Shown here piece after piece: positions 19,662 through 27,815 of a stretch of DNA of 64,000 nucleotides. The notes under the pieces are model-generated. The model was not told the DNA's origin. It ran no database searches and saw nothing but the letters and a program-made list of their open reading frames with translations. How positions within the stretch are numbered: position 1 is the first letter of the stretch; every line of letters begins with the position of its first letter. This DNA comes from Silvimonas terrae (GTDB lineage Bacteria; Pseudomonadota; Gammaproteobacteria; Burkholderiales; Chitinibacteraceae). Where the stretch lies: contig NZ_JACHHN010000001.1 in assembly GCF_014202765.1 (NCBI RefSeq), forward strand, positions 809,735 through 873,734. Direction: 5' to 3'. A program made the translations under genes and the position numbers.

Positions 19662-20016
19662 TCTGTCCAGTTTTACCGGCCGCCATACGCCGCCGCCACA
19701 AGCCGATGATGCCTATGCGCGTTATAGGGAAGAGCACGCCACGCACCATGCCGATGGCCTGCCCATGAGCCAGAGCATGTTTGAGCGCTACAGCCTGGGT
19801 TCAGACTGGCTCTCCGGGTTGAAAGATGCCGCCAAAAAAGTGGTGCAGACCTGCCGTCTCATGGTGGGCGTGCACGATTATGAGTACTACCTGCAGCACA
19901 TGCGCGAGCGTCATCCAGAGGCGCAGCCCATGAGCCGCGAGGCGTTCTACCGCTACTGCCTGGAAGCGCGTTACCCCAGCGCGGATCGTCCCGGCGGGGG
20001 GAAGTGCCCCTGCTAG
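19654..20016 (+). CDS. YbdD/YjiX family (DUF466) protein with N-terminal repeat
   Basis: A 120-residue protein whose last 70 residues match the small YbdD/YjiX family that partners CstA-type transporters (VVQTCRLMVGVHDYEYYLQHMRERHPEAQPMS, ending in KCPC). Family members are usually about 65 residues. The extra N-terminal half (residues 21-52) looks like a diverged copy of residues 76-107: both share Y-x2-Y, H, PMS-x3-F-x-RY-x-L. The ATG at 19654 overlaps the cstA stop by 8 bases, so it is translationally coupled. GGGGAGG lies just upstream. Confidence 0.85.
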   Translation: MLDLSSFTGRHTPPPQADDAYARYREEHATHHADGLPMSQSMFERYSLGSDWLSGLKDAAKKVVQTCRLMVGVHDYEYYLQHMRERHPEAQPMSREAFYRYCLEARYPSADRPGGGKCPC

Positions 20017-20042
20017 GCATGGGCATTTCTCATCATGAAAAC

Positions 20043-20072
20043 AAAAGGCCAGCAATGATTGCTGGCCTTTTT
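20043..20072 (+). terminator. Terminator after cstA-ybdD
   Basis: Strong 13-bp stem AAAAGGCCAGCAA / TTGCTGGCCTTTT with a TGA loop, ending in five T's. The A-rich left side could make it work in both directions. Confidence 0.92.
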
Positions 20073-20241
20073 CATGACTTTTGCCGGAATTGGGGGACGT
20101 AAATTTTGCTGATTTAGCGGTTTTGGTCCGCGATGGTCGGCTTAAGCGCCAATGGATCAATAGTTCATCAGCATTAATTTGTCGCCCCTGGCGCGGCACT
20201 TTTGCCAATTTATACAAACTGCATATTTCGCTGGTTTCGTT

Positions 20242-20255
20242 TTGATTTAAATCAA
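20242..20255 (+). promoter_or_regulatory. FNR/ANR box upstream of nirB
   Basis: TTGATTTAAATCAA, a perfect match to the FNR/CRP-family anaerobic box TTGAT-N4-ATCAA, lies about 105 bases before nirB. A weak -10 (TAATCA, 20271-20276) follows. It suggests activation under low oxygen, as known for E. coli nirB. Confidence 0.8.
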
Positions 20256-20358
20256 TTTATCCCATTGGCCTAATCACCTGTTCTGATGGCCCAGGATTGT
20301 CGAACATTGCGCCTGATCAAATAAAAACCGCCGGTTCAGGCCGGCCTGGAGTGACCTC

Positions 20359-22776
20359 ATGCGCAAGCAACGACTGGTATTGATTGGCAACGGGGTGGCT
20401 GGCGTACGTACGCTGGAAGAAATCCTGCGCCATGACGCGCAACGCTACGACATGACCGTGATCGGCGATGAACCCTGCGGCAACTACAACCGCATCCAGC
20501 TCTCGCCCGTGCTGGCCGGCGAGCAGACGCTCTCTGACATCATCCTCAACCCGGAATCCTGGTATGAAAAGAACGGCATCCGCCTGATCAAGGGTGTGGC
20601 CGCCACCGGCATTGACCGGGTGCAGCGCGTGGTCACCCTTGCCAACGGTGAAGCCGTGGGATACGACAAGCTGATTGTCGCGACCGGTTCACGCCCGTTC
20701 ATGCTGCCGATTCCAGGAGCCCAATTGCCGGGCGTGCTGGGTTTTCGGGATATCAAAGACACCACGGCCATGATTGAGGCCGCAGCGCAATACAAGCACG
20801 CCGTCGTGATCGGCGGTGGTTTGCTGGGGCTGGAAGCCGCACACGGCCTCAAACTGCGTGGCATGGAAGTCAGCGTGGTGCATCTGGGCGAGTGGCTGTT
20901 GAACCGCCAACTGGATCAACAAGCTGGCCGCATGCTGGAACACGCCATGCGTGATCACGGTCTGCAGTTGTACCTTGGGCAGACCGCCAGTCGTTTGCTG
21001 GGCGACCAGCGCGTCACCGGGGTAGAACTGGGCGATGGTACGGTGCTCAAGGCCGACCTGGTGGTCATGGCTGCCGGTATTGTTCCGAATGACGCGCTGG
21101 CGCGGGCCGCCGGGCTGAAAGCCACTCAGGGCATCGTGGTGGACGACACCCTGAAAACCAGCGACCCGTTTATTTATGCGCTGGGTGAATGCGTGAATCA
21201 CCGCGGCACCAGCTATGGTCTGGTCGCCCCGCTGTTTGAAATGGGCAAAGTGCTGGCCAACCAGTTGGCCGGTTGTGGCAAGCAACGTTATACCGGCACT
21301 ACCACCTCGACCAAACTTAAAGTGACCGGGATTGATCTGTTCTCGGCGGGCGACTTTATGGGCGGCGAGAGCTACGACGAAATCGTTGTCTCGGACCCCA
21401 AAGGGGGCATCTACAAAAAGCTGGTACTTAAGGATGATGTACTGGTCGGCGCCTGTCTGTACGGCGATACGGGTGAGGGCGCCTGGTACTACCAATTGCT
21501 GCGCGAAGGCCGCAACGTGGCCGATATGCGCCGGGATCTCTTGTCCGGCCCGCGTGAACTGGGGGACGTCGGCACCGCAGGGGCCAGCCGCGCCGCCGCG
21601 CTGCCGATGGACGCCGAGGTCTGCGGTTGTAACGGCGTGAGCAAGGGCACCATCGTCAAGGCCATTACCGAACACGGCCTGTTTACCGTGGAAGAAGTCA
21701 AGAAACACACCCGCGCCGGCGCATCGTGCGGTTCGTGTACCGGTCTCGTGGAGCAAATCCTGATGAGCACCGTGGGTAGCTCGTTCCAGGCCGCGCCCAA
21801 GCAAAAACCGCTATGCGATTGCACCACCCATACGCATGAAGATGTGCGCGAAGCCATCCGCAACCGGCATCTGACCTCATTGCCCGCCGTGATGAAGGCC
21901 TTGCAATGGCGCACACCGGATGGCTGCCCGACTTGCCGTCCTGCGCTGAATTACTACCTGATTTCATCCTGGCCAGGCGAGGCCAAAGACGACGCGCAAG
22001 CCCGTCTGGTGAACGAGCGCATGCATGCCAATATCCAGAAAGACTCTACCTTCAGCGTCATCCCGCGCATGTGGGGTGGGGTGACCAGCCCGGCAGAACT
22101 GCGCCGTATTGCCGATGTGGCAGAGAAATACGAAGTGCGCATGGTCAAGGTGACTGGCGGCCAGCGGCTGGACTTGCTGGGGGTGAAGGGCAGCGATCTG
22201 CCGGCCATCTGGAAAGACCTCGATATGCCCAGCGGCATGGGGTATTCCAAGGGCCTGCGCACCGTCAAAACCTGCGTGGGCAAGCAGTTCTGCCGCTTTG
22301 GTACGCAAGACTCCACCGGCATGGGCATTGAGCTGGAAAAAGCGCTGGACCGCATGTGGGCGCCCCACAAGGTGAAACTGGCCGTGTCCGGTTGCCCGCG
22401 TAACTGCGCCGAAGCCGGGATCAAGGACGTTGGCATTATCGCCGTGGATAGTGGCTGGGAGCTTTACATTGGCGGCAACGGCGGCATCAAGACCGAAGTG
22501 GCCGAGTTTCTCGTCAAAGTGAAGACCGCGACTGAGGTCATGGAGTACAGCGGGGCCTTCCTGCAGTTGTACCGTGAACAAGCCCATTATCTGGAACGCA
22601 CCGTGCATTTCATGCAGCGGGTGGGTCTGGATTACATCAAACAACGCGTGCTGGAAGACGAAGCCGGCCGCAAAGCCCTGTGGGCCCGCCTGCAGCAATC
22701 TTTGGCGCTGGAACCTGATCCGTGGCGTGCCCGCGATGGGGTGGATGCGAACCAGTTTGCAGCGTTACCGGCCTGA
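20359..22776 (+). CDS. nirB: NADH-dependent nitrite reductase, large subunit
   Basis: An 805-residue flavo-sirohaem enzyme reducing nitrite to ammonium in the cytoplasm. The N-terminal FAD/NAD(P)-binding half starts with GNGVAGVRTLEEIL. A Bfd-like [2Fe-2S] segment follows (CGCNGVSKG ... CGSC, about 415-475). The C-terminal sulfite/nitrite reductase half carries the cysteines that hold [4Fe-4S]-sirohaem (TCVGKQFC ... SGCPRNC). Length fits NirB (about 800-850). The upstream FNR box favours a dissimilatory or detoxifying role; no nitrate reductase is nearby to settle this. Confidence 0.96.
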   Translation: MRKQRLVLIGNGVAGVRTLEEILRHDAQRYDMTVIGDEPCGNYNRIQLSPVLAGEQTLSDIILNPESWYEKNGIRLIKGVAATGIDRVQRVVTLANGEAVGYDKLIVATGSRPFMLPIPGAQLPGVLGFRDIKDTTAMIEAAAQYKHAVVIGGGLLGLEAAHGLKLRGMEVSVVHLGEWLLNRQLDQQAGRMLEHAMRDHGLQLYLGQTASRLLGDQRVTGVELGDGTVLKADLVVMAAGIVPNDALARAAGLKATQGIVVDDTLKTSDPFIYALGECVNHRGTSYGLVAPLFEMGKVLANQLAGCGKQRYTGTTTSTKLKVTGIDLFSAGDFMGGESYDEIVVSDPKGGIYKKLVLKDDVLVGACLYGDTGEGAWYYQLLREGRNVADMRRDLLSGPRELGDVGTAGASRAAALPMDAEVCGCNGVSKGTIVKAITEHGLFTVEEVKKHTRAGASCGSCTGLVEQILMSTVGSSFQAAPKQKPLCDCTTHTHEDVREAIRNRHLTSLPAVMKALQWRTPDGCPTCRPALNYYLISSWPGEAKDDAQARLVNERMHANIQKDSTFSVIPRMWGGVTSPAELRRIADVAEKYEVRMVKVTGGQRLDLLGVKGSDLPAIWKDLDMPSGMGYSKGLRTVKTCVGKQFCRFGTQDSTGMGIELEKALDRMWAPHKVKLAVSGCPRNCAEAGIKDVGIIAVDSGWELYIGGNGGIKTEVAEFLVKVKTATEVMEYSGAFLQLYREQAHYLERTVHFMQRVGLDYIKQRVLEDEAGRKALWARLQQSLALEPDPWRARDGVDANQFAALPA

Positions 22777-22793
22777 TTGAGGAGAACAGACCC

Positions 22794-23108
22794 ATGAAAC
22801 AATTCCAGAAAATCTGTGCGTTGGCAGAAATCCCGCAGCAGGGTGCGCGCGTCGTCAATCCGGGTGGTCGCAGCCAGGCCATCGCCTTGTTCCGCACGGC
22901 GGAAAACCAGGTATTCGCCCTGGACGACCATTGTCCGCACAAAGGTGGCGCGTTATCGCACGGTCTGGTGTTTGGCGGTGCGGTGGCTTGCCCGTTGCAT
23001 AACTTCAAGATTGACCTGGCCACCGGTAGCGCGCTGGCGCCAGAGCAGGGGCAAGTGCCCTGTCATGCGGTGGAAGTGCGGGATGGTGAGGTGTGGTTGG
23101 CGTTGTAA
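22794..23108 (+). CDS. nirD: Nitrite reductase small subunit, Rieske-type
   Basis: A 104-residue Rieske-fold protein partnering NirB. It keeps a possible full set of iron-sulfur ligands, C-P-H in DDHCPHKGG and C-P-L-H in ACPLHNFKID. E. coli NirD, by memory, has lost these. The start at 22794 follows GAGGAGA; an earlier in-frame codon at 22722 lies inside nirB. The gap to nirB is 17 bases, so the two form an operon. Confidence 0.92.
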   Translation: MKQFQKICALAEIPQQGARVVNPGGRSQAIALFRTAENQVFALDDHCPHKGGALSHGLVFGGAVACPLHNFKIDLATGSALAPEQGQVPCHAVEVRDGEVWLAL

Positions 23109-23147
23109 ACAGGGATGAGAAGGCGAATACGCGCATACCTCTTGACT

Positions 23148-23175
23148 CGTCATTCCGGCGTCCGCCGGAATGACG
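23148..23175. repeat. REP-like palindrome between nirD and the MFS-PlsC gene
   Basis: Perfect 13-bp inverted repeat CGTCATTCCGGCG / CGCCGGAATGACG with a 2-base loop, between two convergent genes. Related half-elements (CGTCATTCCGGC, GCCGGAATCCAG) recur near 54204-54355. It may double as a bidirectional transcription stop. Confidence 0.75.
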
Positions 23176-23197
23176 ATGGAGTGCTAACCCCATTACC

Positions 23198-25084
23198 TCA
23201 CTGCCAGTCCCCGCGCAGTTTGCGTACTTCATCTTCCAGCCGCTGCCGGGTAACTTCTTCCGGTGCAAGTGGTGTCCCCACCACAAAACCAATCTTCGAG
23301 AACGCACGACGTGGCATCTTCATCATGGCCGCACCATCCTTGCGGCTGAAGAAGCTGCCCCACAAGCCTTGCAGTGCCATCGGAATGACCGGCACCGGCG
23401 TACGGCGGATGATCTCGTCAATCCCCGGGCGGAAAGTCTGAATTTCACCGTTACGGGTAATTCCGCCTTCCGGGAAAATACACAGCACTTCGCCCTCTTG
23501 CAGATACTGCGCGGCACGGTCAAATGCTTTGGTTTTGAGTGTGGGGTCTTCTTTGGCCGGTGCAATGGGGATGGCGCCGGCGGTTTTAAAGATGAACTTG
23601 AGCAGCGGGATCTTGAAAATGCGGTGATCCATGATAAAGCGCACGGGGCGACGGACCGCACCAGCCAGGATCAGCGCATCCATAAAGCTGACATGATTAC
23701 ACACCAGCACCACCGGGCCTTCTTCCGGAATGTTCTGCAAACCCTGCGAGCGTACGCGGTACAACAGGTGGGTCATGATCCATACCAGAAAGCGCATCAG
23801 GAACTCGGGGATCAGCGAGTAAATGTACAGCGCTACCACCACGTTCAGCAGTGCCACAGTCAGCAACAACCCCGGCACCGACATACCCAGCTTGATCAGT
23901 ACGATGCCCATGACCGATGCCACCACCATGAACAGCGAATTGAGGATGTTGTTGGCCGCAATGGCGCGCGATACAAAGGTTTTATCCGCGCGGGTCTGGA
24001 TCAGCGCGTACAGTGGCACGGTGTAAAAACCACCAAACACGCCCAGCAAAGCCAGGTCAATCATCACCCGCCAGTGCGCGTGGTTGGCCAGGAAACCAGA
24101 CACATCAAACGGCCCGGTCGGCATGTTTTGCAGGGCAAAGTACAAATCAATGCCAAACAGCGACAGGCCAATTGAACCAAACGGCACCAGACCCAGCTCA
24201 ACGCGGTGACCAGAAAGCTTTTCACACAACACAGAACCCACACCAATCCCGACCGAAAACAGCGTGATCAGCAAGGTGTAAACGGTAGGATCGCCATGCA
24301 GGATTTCGCTGGCCATCACCGGCAGGTAAATCAGATAGATAGAGCCCAGGAACCAGAACCAGGACAGCCCCAGCAGACTGTTGAACACGGTTTTGTTAGC
24401 GCGCGCCTGGCCGATAATTTTGAAGGTCTCGGCCAGAATGTTCCATGAAATCTTGAGGTTAGCCGCAGGCGCCGGTGCGCTGGGCATTTTGCGGCTGGCC
24501 AGCCAGCCAATGATCGCCACGCCAAGGCAAGCCCAGACAATCAGGGTTTCGCCATGCGGTTGGTGCTGCACGATCAAAGTACCGGCAATCTGGCCCAGCA
24601 AGATCGCCACAAACGTGCCGCCTTCAATCAGACCGTTGCCCCCCATCAGCTCGTTGGGCTTCAGATACTGCGGCAAGACCGAGTACTTGAGTGGCCCGAA
24701 CAAGGCGGAATGCACGCCCATCATGAACAGGCAGCCCATCAGCACGGCGGCATTGTGCTGCCAGAAACCGTGGCCAGCGGCCAGCATGATGAGGATTTCC
24801 AGCTGCTTGACGCGTTGCGCCAGGATGGCTTTGTCAAAGCGTTCTGCCAGTTGGCCAGAAATGGCAGAGAACAGGAAAAACGGCAGGATAAACACACCGG
24901 CTGCTGCGCTGACCAGCGTTTTGGAATCAATGCCCGACAGCGAAAGCCCATGGAAAACCACCATCACCAGCATGGCGTTCTTGAACAGATTGTCGTTGAA
25001 TGCCCCAAAAAACTGGGTGACGAACAAAGGCAGAAATCGGCGGGTTCCAAACAGGGCAAACTGGCTGTGTTGTTGCTGCGACAT
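23198..25084 (-). CDS. MFS transporter fused to a PlsC acyltransferase
   Basis: A 628-residue fusion. Residues 1 to about 410 form a 12-span major-facilitator transporter (TQFFGAFNDNLFKNAML, as in lysophospholipid transporter LplT). Residues about 430-628 are a 1-acylglycerol-phosphate-type acyltransferase with NHVSFMD (the HX4D catalytic motif) and FPEGGITR. LplT-Aas systems flip lysophospholipids inward and re-acylate them. Here the acyl-ACP synthetase domain of Aas is missing. The role as a lysophospholipid flipping/repair protein is inferred. It converges on nirD across a palindrome. Confidence 0.87.
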   Translation of the reverse strand: MSQQQHSQFALFGTRRFLPLFVTQFFGAFNDNLFKNAMLVMVVFHGLSLSGIDSKTLVSAAAGVFILPFFLFSAISGQLAERFDKAILAQRVKQLEILIMLAAGHGFWQHNAAVLMGCLFMMGVHSALFGPLKYSVLPQYLKPNELMGGNGLIEGGTFVAILLGQIAGTLIVQHQPHGETLIVWACLGVAIIGWLASRKMPSAPAPAANLKISWNILAETFKIIGQARANKTVFNSLLGLSWFWFLGSIYLIYLPVMASEILHGDPTVYTLLITLFSVGIGVGSVLCEKLSGHRVELGLVPFGSIGLSLFGIDLYFALQNMPTGPFDVSGFLANHAHWRVMIDLALLGVFGGFYTVPLYALIQTRADKTFVSRAIAANNILNSLFMVVASVMGIVLIKLGMSVPGLLLTVALLNVVVALYIYSLIPEFLMRFLVWIMTHLLYRVRSQGLQNIPEEGPVVLVCNHVSFMDALILAGAVRRPVRFIMDHRIFKIPLLKFIFKTAGAIPIAPAKEDPTLKTKAFDRAAQYLQEGEVLCIFPEGGITRNGEIQTFRPGIDEIIRRTPVPVIPMALQGLWGSFFSRKDGAAMMKMPRRAFSKIGFVVGTPLAPEEVTRQRLEDEVRKLRGDWQ

Positions 25085-25190
25085 GGCGCTCTCCGGGCAA
25101 GTCCGGCGTAGTCTACCGGATTGCCCGCATTCTGAAAGAGGCCGACAGTTTGGTCGTGGTAAAAAAGTCCGGGTGCAATCTTGCGACGGG

Positions 25191-25250
25191 TTGCATCTGA
25201 AATTGCGCCAGCTTGCCGGTCATTGTCCGGCGCTGATCTTCAGGCTGACA
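25191..25250 (-). pseudogene. Remnant of a chemoreceptor gene 3' end
   Basis: Read on the minus strand this encodes QPEDQRRTMTGKLAQFQM followed by CAA. The intact receptor next door ends [18 protein letters not shown] and TAA. The last seven residues are identical, several earlier positions agree, and the stop has become a Gln codon by one change. Homology fades after about 20 codons. It is probably what is left of a second receptor or of a partial duplication. Confidence 0.5.
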
Positions 25251-25329
25251 TATCGCCACCGCAACCATGCCACTTGATGAACCGGATGTGCCGAGTGCAG
25301 TGGGGCAAGAAGGATTCGGGTGCGGCCAG

Positions 25330-25436
25330 GTAGCCCGGATGGAGCCGCAGGCGGGAATCCGGGGTGGCACTGGCGACAGGTTCTTGCAAGCATCGCCTCC
25401 CCGGATTCTCGGCCCGGCGGGCCTTCATCCGGGCAA
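25330..25436. repeat. Inverted pair of the GTAGCCCGGATGG element
   Basis: The forward copy at 25330-25367 carries GTAGCCCGGATGG then GGGAATCCGGGG. A rearranged copy in the opposite direction lies at about 25397-25436 (CCCCGGATTCTC ... TTCATCCGGGC). The forward motif also begins the large dispersed element at 29056 and 59087. Confidence 0.7.
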
Positions 25437-25479
25437 CGTGTGGCCTGCGCTTTCGTCATTCGGCGGAAATCCAGTACGT

Positions 25480-25547
25480 TAGGGTGGATTCGGAGCAACG
25501 CGACAATCCACCATGGCGACGGTGGATTGCTCCCCAAATCCGCCCTG
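25480..25547. repeat. Imperfect palindrome with the TAGGGTGGATTCGGAGC motif
   Basis: The left half starts TAGGGTGGATTCGGAGC and continues CGACAATCCACC; the right half is an imperfect inverse. The same motif pair recurs once at 58968-59002, without the right half. Confidence 0.65.
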
Positions 25548-25593
25548 CGTAGACGTCTCTTTCTGCGCGCCAGCGCAGCCCGGACGGTACCGG

Positions 25594-27633
25594 TTACATC
25601 TGAAACTGCGCCAGCTTGCTGCGTAGTGTCTGGGCTTGTTCCCTGAGTTGCCGCGCCGCAGCGCGATTGCTCTCGACCAGCGTGGCATTGCTTTGCGCCG
25701 TCTGCGCGACGGATTCCACGTTGTGTGCCAGCGCCGCACTGGCGGAGGATTGTTCCCGCGTGGCGTGGGCAATGTCATTAACGATGCCGGCGGTGCGCTC
25801 GGTATGTTCAGAAATGGTGGTCAGGGCCGAGCCGGTTTCGCCGGCCAGTTCCACGCCGTTTTTCATCTGGACGGAGACCGCGACAATTTCACTGGCGACC
25901 GCCTGGGTGTCACTGACCATGGCACCAATCAACGTGCTGATTTCCTGAGTGGCACTGCCCGTGCGTTCGGCCAGTTTGCGCACTTCATCGGCCACCACCG
26001 CAAAACCCCGGCCGGCGTCCCCGGCGCGGGCAGCTTCAATGGCGGCGTTCAGTGCCAGCAGGTTGGTCTGGTCGGCAATTTCGCGGATCACCCGCACAAT
26101 GCCGGAAATCTCACTGGAACGCTCACCTAGCCCGGCAATCCGGTCGGCGGCCTGGCGGGAGGCATCAGACAGCGTGTGCATTTGCTGTTCCATGCGCCCA
26201 ACCACGTTGGTGCCAGCGTGAGATGATCCTTGCGCATCGCGCGCCGTACTGGCGGCGTCATTGGCGTGGTCGGCAATATGGGTGATGCTGACGGTAATCT
26301 GTTCCACCGTTGCGGCCATGCTGGAGGCCGATTCGCTTTGCTGGCGGCTGTCTGTGGCAATGCGGCTGATGGCGTTATCAAACTCGCCTGTGGCCTGATC
26401 GACTTCGCCCGCAGTGAAGCGCACATCGTTCATCAGTTTTTGCAGTGATTCCGCCGCCTGGTTGAACTGCACGCCAATACGATCCATTTCATTCTCGCTT
26501 TGCCCGGTCTGCGTTTGGCCAATGCGCGCGGTCAGGTCGCCTTTACCGAACCGTTCAATGGCGTGAACCACTTTGGCCAGCGGGCCCAACTGCCGTTTGA
26601 GACCCAGATACAGCAGCCCCAGCGTGATCAAGGCCAGTACCAGACACACCACAATCAGGCGGTTGCGCAGTTGGGTGCTGTGACCGGTAAATTCTTCGGT
26701 AAAGCTGCCGCTGGCGACAATCCAGTTCCAGTCCGGAATCTGTGCAAAAGCCGCCATTTTGTCTTCCACAGCGCCACCGTGGGCCGGGTTGGCGAGGGTG
26801 TAGTGCACCAGGCCTTCTTTCTCGGTAATCATTTGCTGGTACATGTCATTGTGCTGGCCGCCGTTGGTTTCGGTGACCAGCTTGCCCTCATAACGCGGGT
26901 GAATGACAAAGCGTGCAATGCCGGCATCGCCTGTCGGCATGACGGCGTAGACATAACCGCTTTCACCCACTTTCAACCCACTCAGCATTTGTTTGAGGGT
27001 AGAGATTTCTGGCGTCAGATCCGTGCGCGTCTGCACCCAACCGGCAATCTGGCCCGCGCTGTTTTTGATGGGAACGGCGTTGGTCATGTAATAACGACCG
27101 TTGCGGATCACCATGCCCACAAAGGTACCGCCAGCGCTGATGGTCTGGGCAATCGGGTCATCGCTCTTGATGACGGTCCCCAGCATGGATTTACCAGCGG
27201 GATCTTTCAGCAGCGTGTTGATCCGCACATAAGCACCAGCCTCGTTTTTGGCGACAATGGCGGGTTCTGCGCCGGTATGTTCCTTGAACTGGTTCAAAAA
27301 GGCGATGTCGCCATCCAGGACTTTGTCACCCGCTTTGACCACCGGCAGACCGGCTTCGGTTTTCTCTCCGGTGACCACCATATCGGCGCCCATCTGCCGT
27401 TCAAACTGGTCGAGCAGGCCTTTGCTGCGGGTTTGCGCGTCGCGGTAGGCCAGCTGGAACATGTCTTTGACCAGCACGAGTTGGGTATTGAGGTTGCTCT
27501 CGGCGATCGATCGGGCGGTTTGTTGCACGCTGATGCTGGTAAACACCACCAGCGCACCAAAAACCACAATACACACCACGCTACCCAGCATCAGGAATTG
27601 TGTGACGAGGGGACGACGATGGATCGCGAACAT
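25594..27633 (-). CDS. Methyl-accepting chemotaxis protein with periplasmic Cache domain
   Basis: A 679-residue chemoreceptor. A membrane span sits at about 10-32. A large periplasmic Cache-type sensor occupies about 35-325 (contains [19 protein letters not shown] and [18 protein letters not shown]). A second span, HAMP and the methyl-accepting signalling domain follow, with the conserved hairpin tip [20 protein letters not shown]. The tail KLAQFQM lacks a CheR-binding pentapeptide. The start at 27633 is chosen because GGAGG lies eight bases upstream on the minus strand; the frame is open to 27672. The ligand is unknown. It is a lone gene with no che genes nearby. Confidence 0.92.
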   Translation of the reverse strand: MFAIHRRPLVTQFLMLGSVVCIVVFGALVVFTSISVQQTARSIAESNLNTQLVLVKDMFQLAYRDAQTRSKGLLDQFERQMGADMVVTGEKTEAGLPVVKAGDKVLDGDIAFLNQFKEHTGAEPAIVAKNEAGAYVRINTLLKDPAGKSMLGTVIKSDDPIAQTISAGGTFVGMVIRNGRYYMTNAVPIKNSAGQIAGWVQTRTDLTPEISTLKQMLSGLKVGESGYVYAVMPTGDAGIARFVIHPRYEGKLVTETNGGQHNDMYQQMITEKEGLVHYTLANPAHGGAVEDKMAAFAQIPDWNWIVASGSFTEEFTGHSTQLRNRLIVVCLVLALITLGLLYLGLKRQLGPLAKVVHAIERFGKGDLTARIGQTQTGQSENEMDRIGVQFNQAAESLQKLMNDVRFTAGEVDQATGEFDNAISRIATDSRQQSESASSMAATVEQITVSITHIADHANDAASTARDAQGSSHAGTNVVGRMEQQMHTLSDASRQAADRIAGLGERSSEISGIVRVIREIADQTNLLALNAAIEAARAGDAGRGFAVVADEVRKLAERTGSATQEISTLIGAMVSDTQAVASEIVAVSVQMKNGVELAGETGSALTTISEHTERTAGIVNDIAHATREQSSASAALAHNVESVAQTAQSNATLVESNRAAARQLREQAQTLRSKLAQFQM

Positions 27634-27763
27634 GGGCAGAGCCTCCTCGGTGCGCCCGTTGCAGGCACACACTTTTTTGTCTGGTTCTGTTCACTATATA
27701 TCGGCGTAGCAAAAACCCAATCGGCATCAAGCGGCAATGGGCGGACACTGCTGAAAACCCCAC

Positions 27764-27790
27764 AAAAAAATGGCAGGTGAGGCACCTGCC
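27764..27790 (-). terminator. Terminator after anmK
   Basis: Stem GGCAGGTG / CACCTGCC with a 3-base loop. Read on the minus strand it is followed by seven T's (A-run 27764-27770), 26 bases after the anmK stop. On the plus strand a GTTTTGTGTTT follows, but no plus-strand gene ends here. Confidence 0.85.
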
Positions 27791-27815
27791 GTTTTGTGTT
27801 TCCCGCTGGACCAAC

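Larger units (their letters stand above)
25085..25593. other. 509-bp gene-free gap with repeats and a gene remnant
   Basis: It holds a degraded chemoreceptor 3' end (25191-25250), a converging pair of one repeat element (25330-25367 forward, about 25397-25436 inverted) and a separate imperfect palindrome (25480-25547). No intact gene is supported. Confidence 0.75.
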
